9,316 bases of DNA from Clostridiales bacterium UBA929 (GCA_002293625.1 DBDP01000130.1:2770-12085), one strand, 5' to 3'. Positions 1-6,865 are shown, counted from the stretch's first letter. Numbers and translations: made by a program. Notes: generated by a model from the letters alone, not told the origin.

Positions 1-82
1 TGCAGTGCTTGCGAGCAGGCACCTCTGGTGCGGTGTCGCAAGCCGGAACGGGAGTTTTTCGAGGTTACCTCAATGGATCGAA

Positions 83-107
83 GGGGGCTGGGGATTGTGG
101 GGTGGGG
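83..107 (+). other. Putative G-quadruplex motif
   Basis: Four runs of at least four G lie in a row: G5 at 83-87, G4 at 90-93, G4 at 99-102 and G4 at 104-107, with loops of 2, 5 and 1 bases. This satisfies the usual four-tract quadruplex pattern with four stacked tetrads possible. A 6-bp GGCGGC/GCCGCC hairpin with a 3-base loop follows at 109-123, then another G5 at 124-128. It lies about 70 bp upstream of the -35 box of the ABC exporter promoter. Folding in vivo and any function are inference. Confidence 0.55.
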
Positions 108-131
108 TGGCGGCAACGCCGCCGGGGGATG

Positions 132-148
132 TTACAAGGCATTTGTAA
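132..148. repeat. Inverted repeat upstream of ABC exporter promoter
   Basis: TTACAA (132-137) and TTGTAA (143-148) form perfect 6-bp arms around a 5-base centre. The element ends 28 bp before the -35 box at 177. It could be a binding site for a small dimeric regulator such as a MarR-type protein, which often control multidrug exporters, but no regulator gene is in the window. A perfect 10-bp palindrome, TTTTGCAAAA, follows at 152-161. Confidence 0.35.
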
Positions 149-176
149 ACCTTTTGCAAAATTCGCGCGGAAATGG

Positions 177-206
177 TTGACACATTTCCCAGTAAAAGCG
201 TATACT
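177..206 (+). promoter_or_regulatory. Promoter of ABC exporter operon
   Basis: A perfect -35 box TTGACA (177-182) is separated by 18 bp from TATACT (201-206), a near-consensus sigma-A -10 box. Transcription would start near 212-214, within the inverted repeat that follows, giving a leader of about 35 bases before the start codon at 247. Confidence 0.75.
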
Positions 207-210
207 GAAC

Positions 211-234
211 GTTACGCCGCTTACACGGCGGAAC
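211..234. promoter_or_regulatory. Inverted repeat over the predicted start site (operator or 5' hairpin)
   Basis: Nine-base arms GTTACGCCG (211-219) and CGGCGGAAC (226-234) pair with one mismatch around a 6-base loop. The element begins 4 bases after the -10 box and ends directly before the ribosome binding site GGAGGGG (235-241). Its position fits a repressor operator at +1, or a 5'-end mRNA hairpin that affects stability or access to the ribosome binding site. The sequence alone does not decide between these. Confidence 0.45.
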
Positions 235-246
235 GGAGGGGATCGA

Positions 247-2040
247 ATGCTCAAAATCCTGAAGCGCCTCAGCGCGGCGGAGTGGCTGCAAGGCTTATTC
301 AGCATTGTGTTTATCGTGGCGCAGGTGTGGCTGGACTTAAAGACGCCGGAGTACATGGAGAACATAACGCTGACGATCACGAACGGGAACGGCACCGTCG
401 CCGACATATGGCGGGAGGGGCTGCGTATGCTGCTCTGCACGCTGGGCAGCGCGGCGTCTGCGGTGATTGTCGGTTTCTTCGCGGCGCGGATCGGCTCGTC
501 CTTCTCCCAGCGTCTGCGCAGCTTGCTGTTCAATAAGGTGGAGTCGTTCTCGATGGAGGAGATCAACCGATTCTCCACCTCCAGTCTGATTACCCGCTCG
601 ACCAACGACATCACGCAGGTGCAGATGCTGATTACGATGGGCTTGATGTTGATTGTGAAAGCGCCGGTGACCGCCGTGTGGGCGGTTACAAAGATCGCGG
701 GCAAGGGTTTTGAGTGGACGATGGTGACCGCCGGAGCCACGGGATTCCTGATGCTGTTCGTGCTGTTTATCGTAATCATCGTCTTCCCGAAGTTTCGAAA
801 GATGCAGACATTGACCGACAACCTCACCCGCGTGGCGCGGGAGAACCTCACCGGCCTGCGCGTCATCCGCGCGTACAACGCCGAAGGATATCAAGACGGT
901 AAGTTTGAGAAAGCCAACACCGAATTCACCGGCGTGCAGCTCTTTGCCGGGCGTTCTATGTCGCTGATGATGCCCGTGATGACGATTGTGATGAGCGGGC
1001 TGAACCTGCTGATCAACTGGATCGGCGCCATATTGGTAAACGGCGTTTCGGCTTCCGGCGGCTTCGAGCAGCAGATGGCGGAACGAAGCCTCCTGTTTTC
1101 CAACATGGTGGTGTTTTCGTCCTACGCGATGCAGGTGATTATGTCGTTTATGATGCTGGTGATGATCTTTATCTTCCTGCCCCGCGCGAGCGTCGCGGCA
1201 AAACGCATCAACGAGGTGCTGGGTACAAATCCGGCGGTCGCCGGCGGCGGCGTAACCGAAGGGATCGCAGGGCTGGAGGGCGAGGTAGAGTTTCGCCACG
1301 TCAGCTTCCGCTATCCCGGCGCGGCAGACGATGTGTTGCACGACGTGAGCTTCACCGCGAAGCGCGGCGAAACGGTGGCGTTCATCGGCTCGACCGGCAG
1401 CGGAAAGTCCACGCTGATTAACCTCGTGCCGCGCTTCTTCGACGCGACCTCGGGCGAAGTGCTGATCGGCGGCGTCAACGTAAAAGACTATGAGCTGGAG
1501 ACGCTCTACGGCAAGCTCGGTTATGTCCCGCAGAAGGCTGTGCTGTTCAAGGGTTCGGTCGCTTCCAACATAGCGTACGGTGACAACGAAAAGAGATGCG
1601 ATATTGACGCTGAAAGCGAAGGTGTCAGGCAAGCCGTGCGGATTGCCCAAAGCACGGACTTCGTCGAGGCGATGGAGGGCGCGTATGACGCTGACATCGC
1701 TCAAGCCGGAGCAAATCTATCCGGCGGTCAGAAGCAGCGCCTTTCGATTGCGCGCGCCGTCTGCCGCAAGCCGGAAATCTATATCTTCGACGACAGTTTT
1801 TCCGCGCTGGACTACAAAACCGACCGCCTTCTCCGCGACGCTTTGAAGCGCGAGACGGCGGGTGTTACCAGCCTGATCGTCGCGCAGCGGGTCGGCACGG
1901 TGATGGATGCCGACCGTATCGTCGTCCTCGACGAGGGGCGCGTCGCCGGAATCGGGACGCATAAAGAACTGCTGAAAAGCTGTGCGGTGTATAAAGAAAT
2001 CGCCATGTCGCAGCTTTCCGAGGAGGAGTTGGTATCATGA
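247..2040 (+). CDS. ABC exporter subunit with degenerate ATP site (heterodimer half 1)
   Basis: This is a membrane exporter half-transporter of 597 residues, a normal length for the type. Six hydrophobic segments lie at about 16-31, 62-83, 130-149, 159-180, 243-265 and 285-311, followed by a nucleotide-binding domain. That domain has Walker A GSTGSGKST (381-389), Q-loop Gln429, a canonical signature LSGGQ (491-495), Walker B ending in Asp-Asp (511-516) and D-loop SALD (519-522). The catalytic Walker B glutamate is Asp516 and the switch histidine is Gln547, so its own ATP site should hydrolyse poorly. Heterodimeric exporters of the TM287/288 and BmrCD type show this pattern. The start at ATG 247 is supported by GGAGGGG at 235-241. 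It overlaps the next gene by 4 bp (ATGA), implying coupled translation and a stable pair. Drugs, lipids or peptides are possible cargo; the sequence does not show which. Confidence 0.93.
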   Translation: MLKILKRLSAAEWLQGLFSIVFIVAQVWLDLKTPEYMENITLTITNGNGTVADIWREGLRMLLCTLGSAASAVIVGFFAARIGSSFSQRLRSLLFNKVESFSMEEINRFSTSSLITRSTNDITQVQMLITMGLMLIVKAPVTAVWAVTKIAGKGFEWTMVTAGATGFLMLFVLFIVIIVFPKFRKMQTLTDNLTRVARENLTGLRVIRAYNAEGYQDGKFEKANTEFTGVQLFAGRSMSLMMPVMTIVMSGLNLLINWIGAILVNGVSASGGFEQQMAERSLLFSNMVVFSSYAMQVIMSFMMLVMIFIFLPRASVAAKRINEVLGTNPAVAGGGVTEGIAGLEGEVEFRHVSFRYPGAADDVLHDVSFTAKRGETVAFIGSTGSGKSTLINLVPRFFDATSGEVLIGGVNVKDYELETLYGKLGYVPQKAVLFKGSVASNIAYGDNEKRCDIDAESEGVRQAVRIAQSTDFVEAMEGAYDADIAQAGANLSGGQKQRLSIARAVCRKPEIYIFDDSFSALDYKTDRLLRDALKRETAGVTSLIVAQRVGTVMDADRIVVLDEGRVAGIGTHKELLKSCAVYKEIAMSQLSEEELVS

Positions 2041-3866
2041 GGGAGCAGAGAAGGCACAGAGGACCCGGTGGTCCCGGCGGCCCGATGATGCCGACGGAGA
2101 AACCGCAAGACATGAAGAAGGCGACGGGACAGCTGATTCGCTATTGCAAAAAGTACCTCCCCGCCATCGTCATTTCGCTGATCGCGGCTGTCATCAGTAC
2201 CGTATTGCAGGTTATGGGACCCGACAAAGCCAAGGATATGGCGGCGGAGATTCAAAAGGTGTTCTTCCCGCCCAATTTTTCCATTGATATGGACGCCGTT
2301 CGGAATATACTCTTTATTTTAATCGGCTTCTACGCCGCGTCGGCTGTGCTGGGTTACGCGCAGCATTTCATCATGGCGACGGTGACGGCAAAAATCTCAC
2401 AAAAACTCCGCGGCGGTATCTCGGATAAGATCAACCGTATGCCGCTCAAGTATTTTGACAAAACAAGCCACGGCGACGTTATCTCCCGCGTGACGAACGA
2501 CGTCGACACCATCGGCACGACGCTCAACCAGAGCGTCGGTAATTTGGTGGGTGCGGTTACGCTGCTGGGCGGCTCGGTCATCATGATGTTCTATACGCAC
2601 TGGCTCTTGGCGCTGACCGCCATCGGCTCGTCGCTTTTGGGTTTTGTGCTGATCGCGGTGATTATGAAAAAGTCGCAGAAACACTTTATCGCGCAGCAGC
2701 AGGGGTTGGGAGACATCAACGGGCACATTGAGGAAATCTACTCCAACCATAACGTCGTCAAAGCCTACAACGGCGGGGCGTCCGCGAAGAAAACCTTTGA
2801 AGTATTCAATGAAAAGCTGTATACCAGCGGTTGGAAGTCGCAGTTCCTATCCGGCCTGATGATGCCGATCATGGGTTTCATCGGCAACTTCGGTTATGTT
2901 GCCGTCTGCGTAGTAGGCGCGGCAATCGCGATCAACGATCCGGCGTTCTTCTCGGTCATTATCGCGTTCATGATCTATATCCGCCTGTTTACCCAACCCC
3001 TCTCCCAAATCGCGCAGGCGATGCAAAACTTGCAAAGAGCCGCCGCCGCGAGCGAGCGCGTTTTCGGCTTCTTTGACGAAGAGGAACTGTCCGACGAGAG
3101 CGGTAAGACCGCGGCGCTGAACAGGGTACGCGGCGACGTCGAGTTCAAAAACGTTAAATTCGGCTACGAGCCGGAGAAAACCATCATCCACGATTTCTCC
3201 GCAAGCGTCAAAGCCGGGCAGAAGATCGCCATCGTCGGACCCACAGGCGCGGGAAAAACCACGATGGTCAATCTGCTGATGCGCTTCTACGAACTGGACG
3301 GCGGCGAAATCCGGATCGACGGCGTTCCGATCGGCGAAGTCCCCCGTCCGAACGTACACGAGCAATTCTGCATGGTACTCCAGGACACATGGCTCTTTGA
3401 GGGTACGATCAAGGAGAACATCATCTACAGCAAGAGCGGCGTCACCGACGAAGATGTGACAGCGGCCTGCAAAGCAGTCAGCCTGCACCATTTCATCAAC
3501 ACCTTGCCAGGCGGCTACGACACGGTTCTCAACGATAAAGCCAGCTTGTCCGAAGGGCAGAAGCAGCTTCTCACGATCGCCCGCGCGATCATCCAAAACG
3601 CGCCGCTGCTGATCCTCGATGAGGCGACAAGCTCGGTCGATACCCGCACCGAGGTGATTATCCAGCACGCGATGGATGAGCTGATGAAAGGCCGCACATC
3701 CTTCGTCATTGCCCACCGCCTCTCCACCATCCGCAACGCCGACTTGATCTTGGTTATGCGGGACGGCGACATTGTCGAGAGCGGCGCGCATGAAGAACTG
3801 CTCACGAAGGGCGGCTTCTACGCCGAGCTGTACAACAGCCAGTTTGAATCCAGCGCGGCTTCGTAG
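2037..3866 (+). CDS. ABC exporter subunit with catalytic ATP site (heterodimer half 2)
   Basis: This 609-residue half-transporter is the partner of the preceding gene. A Gly/Pro-rich basic N-terminus (about residues 5-18, with GPGGPGGP) precedes six membrane segments at about 39-59, 92-112, 166-188, 189-210, 275-298 and 302-322. The nucleotide-binding domain has Walker A GPTGAGKTT (401-409), Q-loop Gln449, Walker B LLILDE (524-529) with the catalytic Glu529, and switch His560. Its signature motif is LSEGQ (504-508) instead of LSGGQ. In a head-to-tail dimer this altered signature faces the Walker motifs of subunit 1, making one degenerate site. Its own Walker A, Glu529 and His560 face the intact LSGGQ of subunit 1, making the hydrolytic site. 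The complementary defects show the two genes work as an obligate pair. A GGAGGAG-like ribosome binding site lies in the end of the first gene. No convincing terminator follows. Confidence 0.94.
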   Translation: MREQRRHRGPGGPGGPMMPTEKPQDMKKATGQLIRYCKKYLPAIVISLIAAVISTVLQVMGPDKAKDMAAEIQKVFFPPNFSIDMDAVRNILFILIGFYAASAVLGYAQHFIMATVTAKISQKLRGGISDKINRMPLKYFDKTSHGDVISRVTNDVDTIGTTLNQSVGNLVGAVTLLGGSVIMMFYTHWLLALTAIGSSLLGFVLIAVIMKKSQKHFIAQQQGLGDINGHIEEIYSNHNVVKAYNGGASAKKTFEVFNEKLYTSGWKSQFLSGLMMPIMGFIGNFGYVAVCVVGAAIAINDPAFFSVIIAFMIYIRLFTQPLSQIAQAMQNLQRAAAASERVFGFFDEEELSDESGKTAALNRVRGDVEFKNVKFGYEPEKTIIHDFSASVKAGQKIAIVGPTGAGKTTMVNLLMRFYELDGGEIRIDGVPIGEVPRPNVHEQFCMVLQDTWLFEGTIKENIIYSKSGVTDEDVTAACKAVSLHHFINTLPGGYDTVLNDKASLSEGQKQLLTIARAIIQNAPLLILDEATSSVDTRTEVIIQHAMDELMKGRTSFVIAHRLSTIRNADLILVMRDGDIVESGAHEELLTKGGFYAELYNSQFESSAAS

Positions 3867-3902
3867 GCAGTAGCGGAAAGTTTTAGATGGAGTAAAAGTC
3901 AA

Positions 3903-3932
3903 TTGATTTATACCGCTGTGTAGTGGTATACT
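3903..3932 (+). promoter_or_regulatory. Promoter of the small-gene pair
   Basis: TTGATT (3903-3908) and TATACT (3927-3932) are separated by 18 bp. Transcription would begin near 3939, almost at the AGGAGG ribosome binding site (3940-3945), so the mRNA leader would be very short. The 3867-3902 gap has no clear terminator for the ABC operon, so read-through is also possible. Confidence 0.6.
3909..3930. promoter_or_regulatory. Palindromic operator candidate over spacer and -10 box
   Basis: Arms TATACCGCT (3909-3917) and AGTGGTATA (3922-3930) are inverted repeats with one mismatch (a G-T pair in RNA) around GTGT. The element occupies the promoter spacer and the first four bases of the -10 box, where a bound protein would block RNA polymerase. 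Autoregulated toxin-antitoxin operons often have such sites. No DNA-binding domain is evident in either downstream protein, so the binder is unknown. Confidence 0.45.
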
Positions 3933-3952
3933 GGGAGAGAGGAGGGATTGTC

Positions 3953-4222
3953 ATGATGTATCCGTTTTTGCAACTGGAGGACGGTACGGTAATTGTCCAT
4001 TCGGAGCTTCAAGAGGACGAACAGGTACGGGTTTATATAGAAAAACCTGTGGAGAACGGGTTTAACTCCGCTTATTGTTTTCTGCCGGAGTATAGATGGG
4101 AAGATGTTATAGGTTTTTCCGATGCGGATATAGCCGGATTCCTTGAGCTTTTAGAATCCACAGCGCATCTGATTATTCGTTTTTCGCGTGAAGGAGGCTT
4201 CGACGGTGCCTCAGGTTTTTAG
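3953..4222 (+). CDS. Small conserved-type protein of unknown function, partner of DUF4160 gene
   Basis: I do not recognise a named family. The 89-residue protein is acidic and soluble, with no membrane segment or signal peptide. Visible features are an N-terminal strand-rich part (FLQLEDGTVIVHSEL, residues 5-19; VRVYIEKP, 25-32), a middle LPEYRWEDVIGFSD (44-57) and a C-terminus ending FSREGGFDGASGF (77-89). From memory, similar short proteins with the REGGF-ASGF ending occur in Firmicutes, but I cannot confirm it here. I chose ATG 3953 because AGGAGG lies 7 bases upstream; an in-frame GTG at 3923 lies inside the promoter and operator. The gene overlaps the DUF4160 gene by 17 bp, so the products are probably made together. 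A role as antitoxin or modulator is inference. The base composition is lower in G+C than the flanking exporter genes. Confidence 0.75.
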   Translation: MMYPFLQLEDGTVIVHSELQEDEQVRVYIEKPVENGFNSAYCFLPEYRWEDVIGFSDADIAGFLELLESTAHLIIRFSREGGFDGASGF

Positions 4223-4484
4223 AATCGGAGCCTATTCGGTTTACTTTTGGGCAAATGAGGGAAAACCGTTGGAAGCTGTACATGTGCATGTCTCATTGGG
4301 GGTTCCGTCGGAACATGCGACCAAAATCTGGATTACTAAAGCCGGAAAGTGCCTACTCTTTGAAAACAGTTCCAGGATTCCCTTGAATACGCTAAAAAAT
4401 ATCATGGATATCATTGAAGCCAGACACCAAACAGTCATACAAAAGTGGCGGCAATTCTTCGGAGAAATACGTTTCTATTGCTGA
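4206..4484 (+). CDS. DUF4160 domain protein
   Basis: The 92-residue product matches the DUF4160 pattern: an N-terminal strand FRIGAYSVYFWANEG (5-19), the family's His-rich motif as AVHVHV (24-29), a central strand with KIWIT (40-44), and a C-terminal helix ending in EARHQTVIQKWRQFFG (71-86). Most family members are 75-100 residues and of unknown biochemical function. They are frequently beside another small gene, often DUF2442, and have been proposed as toxin-antitoxin components. Here the partner is not DUF2442. The start is GTG 4206, 8 bases after AAGGAGG (4191-4197), rather than the in-frame ATG at 4188, which precedes that ribosome binding site. Hand counting 4321-4440 gives about 38% G+C, well below the neighbouring genes, suggesting recent acquisition. 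A strong hairpin follows at once. Confidence 0.8.
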   Translation: MPQVFRIGAYSVYFWANEGKPLEAVHVHVSLGVPSEHATKIWITKAGKCLLFENSSRIPLNTLKNIMDIIEARHQTVIQKWRQFFGEIRFYC

Positions 4485-4492
4485 ACAGCCAA

Positions 4493-4535
4493 ACGCGGCG
4501 CGATCACGTTACCGTGAAGCGCCGCGTCTCGTTTT
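4493..4535. terminator. Nested hairpin, probable bidirectional terminator
   Basis: A perfect 9-bp stem ACGCGGCGC (4493-4501) / GCGCCGCGT (4519-4527) encloses a second inverted repeat TCACG (4504-4508) / CGTGA (4513-4517) with a TTAC loop. On the plus strand TTTT follows at 4532-4535; on the minus strand only a short T run follows. It lies 8 bp after the DUF4160 stop and contains the last codons and stop of the minus-strand gene, so it sits between convergent genes and may serve both. The weak T tracts make factor-independent termination likely but not certain. Confidence 0.65.
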
Positions 4536-4767
4536 GGGTTAAAAACTGTTCGTAGAGTGCCGTGTGCTGCGCGCGGAACGCCGTGGTATCGAATCGGTTT
4601 TGCCTCACCGTCTTCCAGCGTACCACGGTTCCGTCTACGTACAGTTCTTCTATATCGCCCATATACGCCTTGATTACCGCTTCTATTTCACCCAGCTTGC
4701 TCTCCAAGTCTTTAATGGTGGTTTTCAGCGATTTATAGTCGGACACCTGCTTCGCAATCTCGTGCAT
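4504..4767 (-). CDS. Orphan protein resembling the C-terminal tail of YqaJ-type phage exonucleases
   Basis: The 87-residue product has a charged helical, probably coiled-coil N-terminal half (about 3-35), then IKAYMGDIEELYVDGTVV (32-49), RWKTVRQNRFDTTAF (50-64) and a final RRFTV (82-86). That helix-then-WKTV-RFDT-F-RRFTV arrangement closely resembles the segment found after the nuclease core in YqaJ-like recombination exonucleases of Firmicute phages and integrative elements. The nuclease core with its catalytic acidic residues is absent, so this cannot be an active exonuclease. The start is ATG 4767 with AGGGAGG 6 bases upstream; an in-frame TTG at 4791 lies before that site. It lies 97 bp downstream of feoB on the same strand with no clear terminator between, so it may be read with feoAB. 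It could be a phage remnant, or a stand-alone accessory protein. Confidence 0.7.
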   Translation of the reverse strand: MHEIAKQVSDYKSLKTTIKDLESKLGEIEAVIKAYMGDIEELYVDGTVVRWKTVRQNRFDTTAFRAQHTALYEQFLTQNETRRFTVT

Positions 4768-4864
4768 ACCGCACCTCCCTCTGCCTATCAATATATGAGG
4801 AAGGGGGAGTCCAGAGAACGTATTTAGAAAGTGTTTACCGCAAAGCTACCGCCGGTTCTTCCAT

Positions 4865-6865
4865 TCAAAACAAGAGCATTAGCTGATACACCCCTGCGGC
4901 GACCAGCCACGCGAGACCGGTTTGGTACAGTATCATAAACAGCGCGCCCTTGAAGCTCCCGAACTCGCGCCTGACCGCCGCCACGGCGGCTACGCAGGGT
5001 GTGTACAGCAAGGTGAAAACCAAGAAGCTCAGCGCCGACGGCAGAGAAAACATTGACTGCAGCGTGTCGCCCAATCCGGCGACACCCGCGCCGGTCAGAA
5101 CGCCTAAGGTGCTGATTACAGCTTCTTTCGCGATGAAACCTGTGACTAAGCCGGTCGAGACGCGCCAGTCGGCGAAGCCGAGCGGTCGGAAAATCACGCT
5201 GATTCCGCGACCCGCCGACGCTAAGATGCTGTCAGCGCTGTTGTCCACAACGTTGAAGCGCAGGTCGAACGTTTGCAGCACCCAAATAACCAGTGACGCC
5301 AAAAAGATCACGGTAAACGCCCGCCGGATGAAGTCCCGCGCTTTGTCCCACATCAAAAGCAGCACCGTTTTGGCGGAGGGAAAACGGTAGTTGGGCAGTT
5401 CCATTACAAACGGCACAGGCGAACCCCGGTACACCGTTTTTTTCATAATTACCGCGGAGAGGATCCCCAGCAGAATCCCGGCGACATACAGCCCGATCAT
5501 CACCAGCGCCTGATATTTCGGAAAGAGCGCGGTGGTAAACAGGGTGTATATCGGCAGCTTCGCGCTGCAACTCATGAACGGTGTCAGCAGGATCGTCATC
5601 TTTCGGTCGCGCTCGCTTGCCAGCGTCCGGGTCGCCATGATTGCGGGTACCGAACAGCCAAAACCCATCAGCATCGGCACAAAGCTGCGGCCGGACAGCC
5701 CGATCGCGCGCAGCGGCTTATCCATCACAAACGCCACCCTCGCTATGTAGCCGCTGTCCTCCAGCAGCGACAGGAAAAAGAACAGCGTCACGATGATGGG
5801 GATAAAGCTCAGCACCGAACCGACACCGGCGAAGATGCCGTCCAAAACGAATGAGTGAACCACAGGGTTCAGCCCGTAAGAGGATAACGCGTTGTCCGTG
5901 AGCGTCCCCAGCGCGTCAATCCCGCCTGTCACCAAGTCGCTGAGGCGGTTGCCAATGACATTGAACGTGAGCCAAAACACCGTCAGCATGATCGCTAAAA
6001 AGGCGGGAATCGCTAAGTATTTATGCGTCAGCAATGAATCCAGCCTGATACTACGCCGGTACTCGCGGCTCTCCTTGACATTGGCTACGCATTCGCCGCA
6101 CAGTTCCCCGATGAATTGGTAACGCATATCCGCCAGCGCCGCTTCCCTGTCGGTGTCCAGTTCCGTCTCCATTTCTTTTACGGCGTGTTCGATCATATCC
6201 GTTTCGTTTTCGGTCAGGGCAAGAACCGCTTGAATGGGTTCATCCCCTTCTATGAGTTTAGACGCCGCGAAACGCGGAGGAATATCCGCCCGCAGCGAGT
6301 GGTCTTCGATCATATGCGCGACCGCATGGATCGTCCGATGCACCGCGCCGGAACAAAAGTCCACGCGCTCCGGCTTCCGCTTATTTTGCGCGGTCTCCGC
6401 AGCTACGCGTACAAGCTCGCTTAATCCCTGCTTTTTCGCCGCCGAGATGGGTACGACAGGGATGCCGAGGCTCTCGCTCATCCCCGCGATGTCGATGCTC
6501 CCGCCGTTGGCCTGCACCTCGTCCATCATGTTCAGCGCCAGCACCATCGGGATTTGCAGCTCCACAAGCTGTAAAGTAAGGTACAGATTGCGCTCTATGT
6601 TCGTCGCGTCGACGATATTGATGATTCCGTCCGGCTTGTCCCGCAGGAGATAGTCCCTTGTCACGATCTCCTCGCTCGAATAGGGCGACAGGGAGTATAT
6701 CCCCGGCAGGTCGACGACGGACATTTCCTTTTGCCCGGTAACCACTCCTACTTTCCGCTCGACCGTCACGCCCGGAAAATTCCCCACATGCTGGTTCGCG
6801 CCGGTTAGCTGGTTAAACAGCGTGGTCTTTCCGCAGTTTTGGTTTCCCGCCAGTGCAAACGTCAT
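4865..6865 (-). CDS. feoB: FeoB ferrous iron transporter
   Basis: This is the membrane GTPase that imports Fe2+ in bacteria. The 666-residue product is somewhat shorter than the approximately 770 residues of E. coli FeoB, and the family varies. The cytoplasmic G domain has G1 GNQNCGKT (7-14), G2 threonine in PGVTVE (31-36), G3 DLPG (52-55), G4 NMMD (112-115) and G5 SAAK (141-144), followed by a helical linker to about 275. The membrane part (about 283-666) carries the two Gate-type signatures, GFGCSVPAIMATRTL (401-415, Cys404) and FMSCSAKLPIY (430-440, Cys433), plus YTPCVAAVAAVRREFG (621-636, Cys624), all normal for the family. The ATG overlaps the feoA stop by 4 bp (ATGA), so the two are translationally coupled. 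No strong terminator follows before the next minus-strand gene. Confidence 0.97.
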   Translation of the reverse strand: MTFALAGNQNCGKTTLFNQLTGANQHVGNFPGVTVERKVGVVTGQKEMSVVDLPGIYSLSPYSSEEIVTRDYLLRDKPDGIINIVDATNIERNLYLTLQLVELQIPMVLALNMMDEVQANGGSIDIAGMSESLGIPVVPISAAKKQGLSELVRVAAETAQNKRKPERVDFCSGAVHRTIHAVAHMIEDHSLRADIPPRFAASKLIEGDEPIQAVLALTENETDMIEHAVKEMETELDTDREAALADMRYQFIGELCGECVANVKESREYRRSIRLDSLLTHKYLAIPAFLAIMLTVFWLTFNVIGNRLSDLVTGGIDALGTLTDNALSSYGLNPVVHSFVLDGIFAGVGSVLSFIPIIVTLFFFLSLLEDSGYIARVAFVMDKPLRAIGLSGRSFVPMLMGFGCSVPAIMATRTLASERDRKMTILLTPFMSCSAKLPIYTLFTTALFPKYQALVMIGLYVAGILLGILSAVIMKKTVYRGSPVPFVMELPNYRFPSAKTVLLLMWDKARDFIRRAFTVIFLASLVIWVLQTFDLRFNVVDNSADSILASAGRGISVIFRPLGFADWRVSTGLVTGFIAKEAVISTLGVLTGAGVAGLGDTLQSMFSLPSALSFLVFTLLYTPCVAAVAAVRREFGSFKGALFMILYQTGLAWLVAAGVYQLMLLF

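Noticed and set aside
1..180. Plus-strand reading frame open from the window start to a TGA at 178-180, possibly the tail of an upstream gene
   Set aside because: The 59-codon translation matches no family I recognise, is rich in Gly from the G-tract region, and two other frames are also open for long stretches. Not enough to call a gene.
9..536. 175-codon plus-strand frame
   Set aside because: It runs through the promoter and into the exporter gene in another frame, has no ribosome binding site, and gives an Arg/Ala/His-rich low-information translation.
337..1704. 455-codon minus-strand frame opposite exporter subunit 1
   Set aside because: Its translation is rich in His, Arg and Asp with no recognisable motif, as expected of the antisense of a G+C-rich gene. 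The plus-strand gene is certain.
3881..3897. TTTTA/TAAAA inverted repeat after the exporter genes, as a terminator
   Set aside because: Only A-T pairs, a 7-base loop and no T run after it; too weak to call.
2847..3902. 351-codon minus-strand frame opposite exporter subunit 2
   Set aside because: It is antisense to a certain ABC ATPase domain and shows no family motif.
4188..4190. In-frame ATG as the DUF4160 start
   Set aside because: It lies before the AAGGAGG ribosome binding site and would add residues not typical of the family; GTG 4206 fits better.
4768..4864. Terminator or separate promoter between feoB and the YqaJ-tail gene
   Set aside because: I found no stable hairpin with a T tract, and -10-like TATATT and TAAATA lack an acceptable -35 box at proper spacing.
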